DNA of 64,000 nt. Origin: Burkholderiaceae bacterium. GTDB taxonomy: Bacteria; Pseudomonadota; Gammaproteobacteria; Burkholderiales; Burkholderiaceae_C. Below are positions 1 to 8,500 of this stretch, in pieces. The notes below the pieces were generated by a model. The model had not been told where the DNA came from and did no database searches. It saw only the letters and a program-made list of their open reading frames with translations. The translations under genes and the position numbers were made by a program. Where the stretch lies: NCBI GenBank assembly GCA_026125795.1, contig JAHCKM010000002.1, positions 1,240,001 through 1,304,000 on the forward strand, read 5' to 3'. Every line of letters begins with the position of its first letter. Within the stretch, counting starts at the first letter, position 1.

Positions 1-2
1 CG

Positions 3-1058
3 CATGCGCTCTCGACCATCGGCTACACGTCGGGGACCACCGGGCATCCGAAGGGAGCGATGCAGTCGCACCGCGCGGTCCTGCTCAACGGGGCCATGAC
101 GGCGCAGATGCACCTCAAGTCGCCGCTGGACACGGTGGTCACGGCGCTGCCTTGTCCGCACGTCTACGGCAGCGTCGTCTTCAACGGGGCGCTGCTCTAC
201 GGCCTGAAGCTGGTGCTTCACGCGCGTTTCGATCCGCTGGATACGCTCACGAGCATCCAGGAACACCGGGCCACGATGTTCGAGGGCGTGCCCACCATGT
301 ACATGGTCATGCTGGCGCACCCGGAGCTCCCGCGCTTCGATCTGTCCTCGCTGACCCGCTGCACCGTCGGCGGGCAGACGATGCCGGTCATCAAGATGCA
401 GGAGGTGGAGAAGCGCTTCGGTTGTCCGCTGATCGAGCTCTGGGGCATGACCGAGCTGGCCGGGCTGGGCACGACATTTCCGTCCAACGGCCCGCACAAG
501 CTCGGCTCGATCGGCATCGCGCTGCCGCACGTGGAGGCACGCATCGCCGACGTGAAGGATGCCACCAGGACCATGCCGCGCGGCGAGGTGGGCGAGCTGA
601 TGATCCGCGGCCCGATCGTGATGCAGGGCTACTACGGCAACGAGAAGGCGACCCGCGAAACCATCGAGCCCGACGGCTGGCTGCACACCGGCGATCTGGC
701 CCAAATGGACGACGACGGCACCATCTTCATCGTGGACCGCAAGAAAGACATGATCAACACCGCCGGCTTCAAGGTGTTCCCGGCCGAGATCGAGCGCGTG
801 GTGGCGCAGCATCCGAGCGTGGCCATGGTGGCCGTGGGCCCCCAGCCCGACGAGCTCAAGGGCGAGATCGCCAAGGCCTATGTCGTGCTGAAGCCCGGCG
901 CCACGCCCGACGCGGACGCAATCCTTGCGTTATGCCGGGAACAGCTGGCCGCGTACAAGGCGCCGCGGGCCGTGCAGTTCGTGGCCGACCTGCCGAAGAC
1001 TTCCACCGGCAAGATCATGCGCCGCGAACTCAAGACGCTCGACGCCGGCACGAGATAG
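3..1058 (+). CDS. AMP-dependent acyl-CoA synthetase/ligase (5' truncated by window)
   Basis: Adenylate-forming enzyme that activates a carboxylic acid (probably a fatty or aromatic acid) with ATP and transfers it to CoA. The reading frame is open from base 3, so the start lies outside the window. The first visible residues hold the phosphate-binding signature (YTSGTTGHPKGAM). Further along are the aromatic-rich WGMTE adenine motif, the GWLHTGD hinge-region motif and DRKKDMI. The C-terminus carries the catalytic lysine in STGKIMRREL. About 350 residues are visible of the usual 500-560. The substrate cannot be told from the sequence. An internal ATG at base 60 lies inside the ATP-binding motif and is not a plausible start. 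Confidence 0.93.
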   Translation, partial: HALSTIGYTSGTTGHPKGAMQSHRAVLLNGAMTAQMHLKSPLDTVVTALPCPHVYGSVVFNGALLYGLKLVLHARFDPLDTLTSIQEHRATMFEGVPTMYMVMLAHPELPRFDLSSLTRCTVGGQTMPVIKMQEVEKRFGCPLIELWGMTELAGLGTTFPSNGPHKLGSIGIALPHVEARIADVKDATRTMPRGEVGELMIRGPIVMQGYYGNEKATRETIEPDGWLHTGDLAQMDDDGTIFIVDRKKDMINTAGFKVFPAEIERVVAQHPSVAMVAVGPQPDELKGEIAKAYVVLKPGATPDADAILALCREQLAAYKAPRAVQFVADLPKTSTGKIMRRELKTLDAGTR

Positions 1059-1206
1059 GCCAAACGGGTGATGGACCTCGAGGTCGCTGCGATGCAGCCA
1101 TGACCCTGTCGCTCGCGGTTGCGGTTGATCGAATGTCCGAGTGCGGTGTGACCGCCGAGCAGGGCACGCGAGCCCGCGGGACGCGGGCGCAGAAATAATC
1201 CGCCCC

Positions 1207-4200
1207 ATGGCCGACAGTGCGCTGCTCTTCACCGACGTGGTGGACAGCACGCTGCGCGTGGAGCAGATCGGCGACACGGCTGCGGCACAACTCTGGACCG
1301 AGCACGATCGGCGCGCGCGCGACCTGCTGGCGCGTCATCACGGGCGCGAGATCGATCGCACCGACGGCTTCTTCCTGCTGTTCGACGCACCGCTCGATGC
1401 GCTGCGTTATGCGCTGGACTATCACGCCGCGCTCGCCGAGCTGCAGCTGCGCGCCCGCGTCGGCCTGCACGTGGGCCCGGTCGTGCTGCGCGAGAACCGC
1501 GCGCAGGACATCGCCCGCGGCGCCAAGCCGGTCGAGGTCGAGGGTCTGGCCAAGCCGTTCGCCGCGCGCGTGATGGCGCTCGCGGCGGGCGGGCAGACGC
1601 TGCTCAGCGCCGCGGCGCGCACCGCGCTCGGCGACGCACTGCCCGACGGCACCGTGGTAGAGAGCCATGGGCACTATCGCGTCAAGGGCGTGGAGGCGCC
1701 GATCGAGATCTTCGAGGTCGGCGTGCAGGGTTTCAGCGGTTTCGCGCCGCCGCCCGACACCGACAAGGCGTACCGCGTGGTGCAGCTGGGTGACCACTGG
1801 TCGCCGCTGCGCGCGATCCGCAACAACCTGCCGGGCGAGCCCGATGCCTTCGTCGGCCGCGCGTCGGAGTTGCGCATGGTGGCGCAGCGGCTCGATGCCG
1901 GCGCGCGGCTGCTCACGGTTCTCGGCCCGGGCGGCACCGGCAAGACGCGCCTGGTGCGCCGCTACGGCCTCACCTGGCTGGGCGACTGGCCGGGCGGGGT
2001 CTACTTCTGCGACCTGAGCGACGCCCACTCGATCGACGACATCCACTCCGCGGTGGCGGTCGCGCTGGGCATCCCGCTCGGCCGGGCCGAGCCGGGGCTG
2101 CAGCTCGGGCATGCCATCGCCGGCCGTGGGCGCTGTCTGCTTATCCTCGACAACTTCGAGCAGGTGGTGGAGCACGCGGTGGCGTCGCTCGGCCGCTGGC
2201 TCGGCCGCGCCACCGAGGCCGCGTTCATCGTCACCTCGCGCGCGCGGCTGCAGTTGCCCGGCGAGGCGGTGGTCGCGCTCGACCCGCTGCCGGTGGGCAG
2301 CGATGCGATCGAGCTGTTCGTGCAGCGCGCGCGGGCGCAGCAGGCCGACTTCATGCTGGGCGAGGGCAACCGCGCGGCGGTGGCCGAGGTGGTGCGGCTG
2401 CTCGATGGCCTGCCGCTGGCGATCGAGCTGGCGGCGGCGCGCACGCGCGTGTTGTCGCCGGCGCAACTGGTCGAGCGGCTGAGCGATCGTTTCAGGGTGC
2501 TCGCCGGCGCCCGCGGCGCTGCCGCGCGCCAGGCCACGCTGCGGGCCGCGATCGACTGGTCGTGGAATCTGCTGGCGCCGTGGGAGCAGGCCGCCTTCGC
2601 ACAGTGCTCGGTGTTCGAACACCGCTTCACGCTGCAGGCGGCCGAGCGCGTGCTCGACCTGCGGGCCTGGCCTGACGCACCTGAGACGATCGACGCGATC
2701 CAGGCGCTGGTTGACAAGAGCCTGCTGCGCTCCTGGGTCCCGGCTGAACAGGCGCGCCACGGCATCGAGGAACCGTGTTTCGGCATGCTGCTGAACCTGC
2801 GCGAGTACGCGGCCGAGAAGCTCCCGGCCAGCGGACCCGCGGCGCGTGATGCGGCCGAGCAGCGGCACGAGCGCTACTTTGCCGGCTTTGGCACCGACGA
2901 CGCGATCGAATCGTTGTACCGCCATGGCGGCATCCGCAAGCGGCGCTTGCTCGCGCTCGAGCTCGAGAATCTGGTCGCCGCCTGCCGCCGGGCAGCCGGC
3001 CGCGGCCATGGCGACACCGCGGTGGCCGCCTTCCGCGCGGCGTGGGAGGTGCTGGACTTGCAGGGCCCGTACGCGCTCGGCGCGGCGTTGGGCGACCCGG
3101 TGCTGGCGCTCGATGCCCTCACGCCGCCGCTGCGCGTGAAGGCGTTGTGGACTCGCGCCCAGGCCGCATGGCGCGCCGGACGCATGGACGACGCGGCCGC
3201 AGGGCTCGCGCAGGCGCAGGCGCTTGCGCGCGACTTGCGCGACCGCCGGCACGAGGGCCTGGTGCTGTACAGCCTGGGCAACTTGAACGGCGAGCAGGGC
3301 CGCATGGACGAGGCGCAGCGGTGCTACGAGGCGGCGCTGGCGATCCAGCGCGAGGTCGGCCAGGTTCGTTTGCAGGGCATGATCCTCGCCAACCTCGGCA
3401 ACGTGCACGGCGAGCAGAGCCGCGCCGAGGCGGCGCGGTCGTGCTACGACGCCGCACTCGCGATCCACCGCGAGATCGGCAACCGCAGCAGCGAAGGCAC
3501 AGTCCTCGGCAACTTGGGCAATCTGCTGTGCGACCAGGGTCGCATGGACGAGGCGCGGGCCAGTTACCTGCAGGCCCTGGCGATTGCCCGCGAGGTGGGC
3601 AGCCGCACCCGCGAGGGCAGCGTGCTCGGCAACCTCGGCATCCTCAATTACGAGCAGGGGCGCCTGGATGAAGCGCGGGCGCATCTCGAGGCGGCGCTCG
3701 CGATCCACCGCGAGGTCGGCAACCGGCCGGTCGAGGCGATCGTGCTGGCCAACATCGGCGTGGCGAACCGCGATCAGGGCCGCATGGACGAGGCGCTCGC
3801 CCATCTGGAGGCCGCGCTGGCGATCCACCGCGAAGTCGGCAACCGCCGCGACGAGGGCTTTGTGCTCGGCAACCTCGGCCTGCTGCACGCCGAGCAAGGT
3901 CGGCGCGACGACGCGCAGCAGCACCTGCAAGCCGCCCTGGCGGCGCACCGCGAGGTGGGAAACAGACGTCACGAAGCGGCGGCGATCGGCGCCCTCGCGG
4001 ATCTGCAGGTGCAGCAAGGGCACGTCGCACGAGCCGTGGCGATGCTGGCCGAGGGCGAGTCGATCCTGCGCGAGGTGGCCGACCCGATGGAACTCGGCAA
4101 GCTGCTGTGCATTCGCGGGCATGCGGAGTTGAAGCGCGGCGCCGTGGACGCAGCGCAACGTGCGCTCCACGAGGCCGAGTCGTTGGCCACGACGACCGGC

Positions 4201-4260
4201 GCCGGCCCGGGCTCCGCATTGCGCCGCGCGATCGCCGGGCTGCGCGCAGCGTTGCAGTAG
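1207..4260 (+). CDS. Class III cyclase-domain / NB-ARC-like ATPase / TPR regulator (copy 1)
   Basis: 1017-residue multidomain signalling protein. Residues 1-180 are an adenylate/guanylate cyclase catalytic domain: FTDVVDST supplies the two metal aspartates (D10 is the first), and D53 lies in the TDGFFLLF strand where the family usually has GD. A STAND-type ATPase follows, with Walker A GPGGTGKT (240-247) and Walker B LLILD (D315). The C-terminal third is tetratricopeptide repeats in a strict 40-residue period (about 659-938). The ATG at 1207 is chosen because the cyclase fold begins directly after it; a GTG 22 codons upstream would add low-complexity sequence. Whether the cyclase makes cNMP is uncertain, since these domains often act only as sensors. 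A second protein of the same plan lies at 5504-8842. Confidence 0.88.
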   Translation: MADSALLFTDVVDSTLRVEQIGDTAAAQLWTEHDRRARDLLARHHGREIDRTDGFFLLFDAPLDALRYALDYHAALAELQLRARVGLHVGPVVLRENRAQDIARGAKPVEVEGLAKPFAARVMALAAGGQTLLSAAARTALGDALPDGTVVESHGHYRVKGVEAPIEIFEVGVQGFSGFAPPPDTDKAYRVVQLGDHWSPLRAIRNNLPGEPDAFVGRASELRMVAQRLDAGARLLTVLGPGGTGKTRLVRRYGLTWLGDWPGGVYFCDLSDAHSIDDIHSAVAVALGIPLGRAEPGLQLGHAIAGRGRCLLILDNFEQVVEHAVASLGRWLGRATEAAFIVTSRARLQLPGEAVVALDPLPVGSDAIELFVQRARAQQADFMLGEGNRAAVAEVVRLLDGLPLAIELAAARTRVLSPAQLVERLSDRFRVLAGARGAAARQATLRAAIDWSWNLLAPWEQAAFAQCSVFEHRFTLQAAERVLDLRAWPDAPETIDAIQALVDKSLLRSWVPAEQARHGIEEPCFGMLLNLREYAAEKLPASGPAARDAAEQRHERYFAGFGTDDAIESLYRHGGIRKRRLLALELENLVAACRRAAGRGHGDTAVAAFRAAWEVLDLQGPYALGAALGDPVLALDALTPPLRVKALWTRAQAAWRAGRMDDAAAGLAQAQALARDLRDRRHEGLVLYSLGNLNGEQGRMDEAQRCYEAALAIQREVGQVRLQGMILANLGNVHGEQSRAEAARSCYDAALAIHREIGNRSSEGTVLGNLGNLLCDQGRMDEARASYLQALAIAREVGSRTREGSVLGNLGILNYEQGRLDEARAHLEAALAIHREVGNRPVEAIVLANIGVANRDQGRMDEALAHLEAALAIHREVGNRRDEGFVLGNLGLLHAEQGRRDDAQQHLQAALAAHREVGNRRHEAAAIGALADLQVQQGHVARAVAMLAEGESILREVADPMELGKLLCIRGHAELKRGAVDAAQRALHEAESLATTTGAGPGSALRRAIAGLRAALQ
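3181..4020 (+). repeat. Seven tandem 120-bp units encoding TPRs
   Basis: Units begin at 3181, 3301, 3421, 3541, 3661, 3781 and 3901, with exactly 120 bp between them. Most open with a version of CGCATGGACGAGGCG (RMDEA). Each unit encodes one 40-residue TPR with the recurring words AALAIxRE, VGNR and LGNL. The lack of any length drift shows the repeat is held in register by protein structure. Similarity at DNA level suggests fairly recent unit duplication. Confidence 0.9.
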
Positions 4261-4336
4261 CGGTCGCGCCTCCCTTGGGCGGCTGAAGCGATCGTCGCTC
4301 TGGCCCTCGCACTCGATGGACACAGACACGGTCGAG

Positions 4337-4541
4337 TACAATCCCGGCTTCTTGCCGCGGTTGCTCACCCACGCGGCAGTTGTCGACTGACACGGCCACG
4401 GCATCACACTTGCCGTCTGCCACGCCCCTTTGATCGGGCCCATCCGATCGCCTGCGGCAGTCAGCTTCTCCATTCGGCGAGCTCTTGATTCCGGTCTTCA
4501 GCGACCGGCCCGCCTCTTTTTCGCGCGAGGCGGCCCTGCAC
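4337..4541 (+). promoter_or_regulatory. Promoter -10 box and structured 5' leader of the small protein/IF-1 cassette (copy A)
   Basis: A TACAAT -10 box lies at 4337-4342; no good -35 is visible. Helices that can form: P1 4352-4359 with 4372-4379; P2 CTGAC 4387-4391 with GTCAG 4460-4464, enclosing P3 (CGGC 4399-4402 with GCCG 4412-4415) and P4 (GATCGGG 4432-4438 with TCCGATC 4443-4449); P5 CCGGTC 4491-4496 with GACCGG 4503-4508; P6 CCGCCTC 4510-4516 with GAGGCGG 4527-4533. P6 covers the GAGG at 4527-4530, the best ribosome-binding candidate for the next gene. The same order of helices P1-P5 recurs at 18502-18712. I do not recognise it as a named RNA family. Confidence 0.65.
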
Positions 4542-4784
4542 ATGATCAACAGTCCAGACACCGTCATCGCGGTGGGCCAATTCGTGGTCTCACCGCTCGT
4601 CACCGCCACCGAAAGCGGCCGCTTTGCCGCGTCGGCGGTCATCCGCAGCGGCAGGGGTCACTCCACGCACCACCGCGTGTTGCGCTTCGTGCCGCGTTTC
4701 AACTCGCGCGAAAGCGCGCGGCGCTATGCCGTGGAGCACGGCGTGGCGCACGCCAGCGCGCTCGTCCAACCCCAGGAGAACTGA
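4542..4784 (+). CDS. Conserved small protein upstream of IF-1 (copy A)
   Basis: 80-residue protein of unknown function. It is mostly short predicted strands followed by a helix: core VGQFVVSPLVTATESGRFAA, then THHRVLRFVPRF and SARRYAVEHGVAHA. No catalytic motif, signal peptide or membrane segment is visible. It is closely similar to the product of 18713-18958. The ATG at 4542 is chosen because similarity to the paralogue starts there; an upstream in-frame codon at 4485 lies within the RNA leader. Its TGA stop is followed at once by the TTG start of the IF-1 gene, so the two are probably translationally coupled. From memory, small proteins of this look occur beside cold-shock genes in Betaproteobacteria; I cannot verify that here. 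Confidence 0.8.
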   Translation: MINSPDTVIAVGQFVVSPLVTATESGRFAASAVIRSGRGHSTHHRVLRFVPRFNSRESARRYAVEHGVAHASALVQPQEN

Positions 4785-5051
4785 TTGGCCAAGGAAGACT
4801 TGATCGAGATGCGCGGCAAGGTCGCCGAAGTGCTGCCCGACTCGCGTTTCCGCGTCACGCTCGACAACGGGCACACGCTGGTCGCCTACACCGCGGGCCG
4901 CATGCGCCGCCACTCGATCCGCATCCTCGCGGGAGACCAGGTGTCGCTCGAGCTCTCGCCGTACGACCTGAGCAAGGGCCGTATCACGTTCCGCCACCTC
5001 GACCAGCGCGGCACAGGGCCGCGGCCGCAGGCGCGTCGCAGTTTTCGTTGA
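4785..5051 (+). CDS. infA: Translation initiation factor IF-1 paralogue (copy A)
   Basis: 88-residue S1/OB-fold protein that binds the 30S A site during initiation. It opens with [13 protein letters not shown] and carries the IF-1 core [22 protein letters not shown] and [13 protein letters not shown]. The C-terminus is a basic tail about 15 residues longer than in standard IF-1 (about 72). The start is TTG at 4785, directly after the upstream TGA; an AGGAG lies at 4772-4776 inside the upstream gene. It is not in a ribosomal-protein operon, which argues for an accessory, perhaps cold- or stress-induced, copy. It differs at only a handful of positions from the product of 18959-19225. Confidence 0.92.
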   Translation: MAKEDLIEMRGKVAEVLPDSRFRVTLDNGHTLVAYTAGRMRRHSIRILAGDQVSLELSPYDLSKGRITFRHLDQRGTGPRPQARRSFR

Positions 5052-5140
5052 GCGGCGCGCGTTCGCGCGTGCTGCTCATTTTCTCGCGTCGCAAGCCGAT
5101 CTCGGCCTCTGTGCACGCATTTCGTTGAAAGGAGCCCTCC

Positions 5141-5461
5141 GTGGGCAACAAACTTTACGTCGGCAACCTCGCCTATTCGATGACCGACGGCTCGCTGCAA
5201 GAGCGCTTTGCCGAGTTCGGCGCCGTGCAATCCGCCAAGGTGATGATGGACCGCGACAGCGGCCGCTCCAAGGGCTTCGGCTTCGTCGAGATGGACACCT
5301 CCGATGCGGCCCAGGCGGCGATCCGCGGCCTCAACGGCAAGATCGTCGAGGGCCGCGACATGGTGGTCAACGAGGCGCGTCCCCGGGAGTCCAACGGCTT
5401 CGGCGGCGGCGAGCGCAGAGACGCCGGTGGTGGCGGCTACCGCGGCGGCTTCCGCCGCTGA
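5141..5461 (+). CDS. Small RRM RNA-binding protein with Gly-rich tail
   Basis: 106-residue single-RRM protein of the bacterial cold-inducible RNA-binding type. RNP2 is LYVGNL (residues 5-10) and RNP1 is KGFGFVEM (44-51), both with the aromatic residues that stack on RNA. After about residue 80 it becomes Gly/Arg-rich (GGGERR, GGGGYRGGFRR), typical of RNA chaperones. Start is GTG at 5141 with AAGGAG about 7 bases upstream. It lies 89 bp after the IF-1 paralogue on the same strand. Proximity suggests a shared role in RNA handling or cold adaptation, which is inference. Confidence 0.93.
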   Translation: MGNKLYVGNLAYSMTDGSLQERFAEFGAVQSAKVMMDRDSGRSKGFGFVEMDTSDAAQAAIRGLNGKIVEGRDMVVNEARPRESNGFGGGERRDAGGGGYRGGFRR

Positions 5462-5503
5462 CGCAGACGCACACGCGGGGCCGGCGCGATATGCTCGTCG
5501 CCG

Positions 5504-8500
5504 ATGTCCCCCGAGCAGCAGCAGCTCGAAGCGGCGATCACCGCCCTGGAGGGCCTGCGGGCCACCTTGGGCGATACCGCCGTCGAGCCTCTGCTCGCCG
5601 CCGCGCGCGCCAAGCTCGCGGCCCTGCACGGCCCTGCTGAGCCCGAGCCGGCGCAAGCGCTCAAGCAGGTCAGCATCCTGTTCCTCGACGTGGTGGGTTC
5701 CACCACGCTCGGCCAGCAGCTGGATCCCGAGGAGATCAGCGCCGTGATGGACGGTGCGCTGGCGCGTGCGTCCCGGCTGGTCGAGGCGCACCACGGCAAG
5801 GTGCTGCAGTACGCCGGCGACAACTTGCTGGCCGTGTTCGGCGCCGGCGACGTGCGCGAAGACGATGCCGAGCGGGCGGTTCGTTGCGGCCTCGCGTTGC
5901 TGGAGCTCGGCCGCGCGCTCGGCGACGAGGTGCAGGCCAGCCACGGCCACGCGGGCTTCGACGTGCGCGTGGGGATCCATACCGGCGGCGTGCTGCTCGG
6001 CGGCGGTGTCGATGCCGAGGGCACCATCCGCGGCAGCGCGGTCAACATCGCGGCGCGCATGGAGCAGGCCGCGCCGGCCGGCGGGCTGCGCATCAGCCAC
6101 GACACCTATGCGCTGGTGCGCGGCATGTTCGATGTGGAGTCGCCACCGCCGCTGGCGGTCAAGGGCCTCGCCGAGCCGCTGCAAACGCACCTGGTCGTGC
6201 GTGCCAAGCCGCGCTCGTTCCACATCGGCACGCGCGGCATCGAGGGCGTGGCCACGCGCATGGTGGGGCGCGATGCCGAGCTCGGGCTGCTGCAACAAGC
6301 GTTTGAGCGGCTGTACGCCGACGGCCGGTTCGCGATGGTCACCGTCGTCGGCGAGGCCGGCCTCGGCAAGAGCCGGTTGTTGTACGAGTTCGAGGCCTGG
6401 TCCGAGGCGCGACCCGAGAGCTTCTACATCTTTCGCGGCCGTGCCACGCCGCAGACGCAGAGCCAGCCGCTGGGGCTGCTGCGCGACATGCTGGCCTGGC
6501 GATTCCAGATCGCCGACGACGACACGCTCGAGGTGGCGAGGGCCAAGTTCGAGCAGGCCATCGTGCCGTTGTTCGAGCCTGACGATGGCGCCGACCTCGC
6601 GCAGGCGCATGCCCACGTGCTGGGTCACCTGCTCGGCATCGACTGGAGCCACAGCCGCCACGTGAAGGGCATCGTCGACGACCCGCGGCAGATCCGCCAT
6701 CGCGGGCTGCATTCGGCGGCGCTGGTGTTTCGCCGGCTCGCGCAAGCGGGCCGCCTGCCCGTGGTGCTGCAGCTCGAAGACCTTCACTGGGCTGACGAAG
6801 GCACGCTCGACTTCCTGCAGCAGTTGGCGGTGGCGAACGCCGACGTGCCGATGCTGCTGATCGTGCTGACGCGGCCCGAGCTGTTCGAGCGGCGCCCCGG
6901 TTGGGGAGCCGACGTGCACCAGCGCATCGATCTGAAACCGCTGGACGCCGCGGTGAGCCGGCAACTGGCCGACGAACTGCTGAAGAGCCTGTCCGATGCG
7001 CGCAGCGCATTGAGCGAGCTCGTTTCCGCGCGGGCCGAGGGCAACCCGTTCTTCATGGAAGAACTGGTGAAGATGCTGGTCGACCGGGGCGCCATCGCCA
7101 CCGCCGGCGACCAGTGGACGCTGCGCCCCGACAAGTTGCTCGCCACGCAGGTGCCGGCGTCGTTGACCGGGGTGCTGCAAGCGCGCCTCGACGGGCTGCC
7201 GGCGCCCGAGCGGCAGGCGCTGCAATGCGCCAGCGTGATCGGCCCGGTGTTTTGGGATCAGGCGTTGGCCGCGCTCGACGCGCAGGCGCCGGCGGCGCTG
7301 CCCGCGCTGGTGCACCACGGGCTGACGCCGCCACGGCCCAACGCCGCGCTGGAGGGCATGCGCGAGTACGCGTTCAGCCACCAGATCCTGCACGAGGTCA
7401 CCTATGCCACGGTGCTCAAGCGCACCAAGCGTGCACTGCACGCGCGAGCGGCCGCGTGGCTGGCCGGCCTCAGCGGCGCGCGCGCGGGCGACTTTCTCGG
7501 TGCCATCGCCGAGCACCATGAGCTGGCCGGCGACGATGCGCAGGCCTGCGAGTACCTGGCGCGAGCCGCCGAGCACGCCAGGGCGCGCTACGACCACGAC
7601 CTCGCGTTGCGCCACGTGGCCCGCGCGATGTCGCTGCTCGACCACGCCGCCGCGACGCCGGGACCCGATGCGCTCGCGCTGCGCTGGCGGCTGCTCCACG
7701 TGCGCGAGATCGTGCTGAACCTGCTGGGCCAGCGTGCCGAGCAGCAGGAGGCGCTCGAGGGCCTGCGGCAGGTGGCCGACGCGCTGGACGACGACGGCCG
7801 GCGTGCCTATGCCGCACGGCGGCGCAGCTCGCTGGCGATGCGCATGGCCGACCATCGTGCGCAGGAGGCCGAGGCGCGCCGCGCGTTGGCGTTCGCGCAG
7901 CGTGCCGGCGATGTGAGCAACCGGCTCGAGGCGCAACGCCTGCTGGCCGACGCGCTGGCCTCATTGGGCGAGCTGGCAGCCGGCGAGGCGCTGGCCCGCG
8001 ACGGCCTGGCCGAGGCTCGTGCCCACGGCTTGCGCCGCGCCGAGGGGGTGTTCCTCAACGCGCTGTCGTACATCGCGTCGTTGCGCGACGACCAGGTCAC
8101 GGGCCTCGGCCTGGACCTGCAGGATCTGGAGATCTGGCGCGGGCTGGGCGATCTGCAGGGCGAAGCGATCGCGCTGGCCAACGTGGGCGGCGACTGGCTC
8201 TGGTTTGGCGAGCTGGCCCGGGCGCGCCAATGTCTGGAAGGCTCGTTGGCGCTGTATCGCAGCGCGGGTGCGCGGTCCATGGAATGCGGGACGCTGACGG
8301 ACCTGTCGCAGACCCTGCGGCGCCAGGGCGACGCCGCGCAGGCGCTGGCCGTGGCCCGCACGTCGCTCGAGATCGCGCAGCACGTGCATGCGCGCGACTA
8401 CGAAGCGCAGAGCCTCTTGTGCGTCGGCCAGGCCGAGCTGGCGCTGCGCCACCTGCCGGCCGCGGCCGCGGCGTTTGAACGCGCCGCGGCGGTGGCCGCC

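Noticed and set aside
3181-4020. Regular 120-bp repeats considered as a CRISPR-like or minisatellite array
   Set aside because: No spacers; repeats are contiguous, in frame, and encode TPR helices.
1030-4473. Very long leftward reading frame (over 1100 codons) opposite the first cyclase gene
   Set aside because: Low-complexity Arg/Ala/Gln/His-rich translation with no domain; it is the mirror of a GC-rich gene whose motifs are clear on the other strand.
4886-7936. Long leftward frame (about 1000 codons) across the RRM and second cyclase genes
   Set aside because: Runs antisense through three well-supported genes and shows no recognisable domain.
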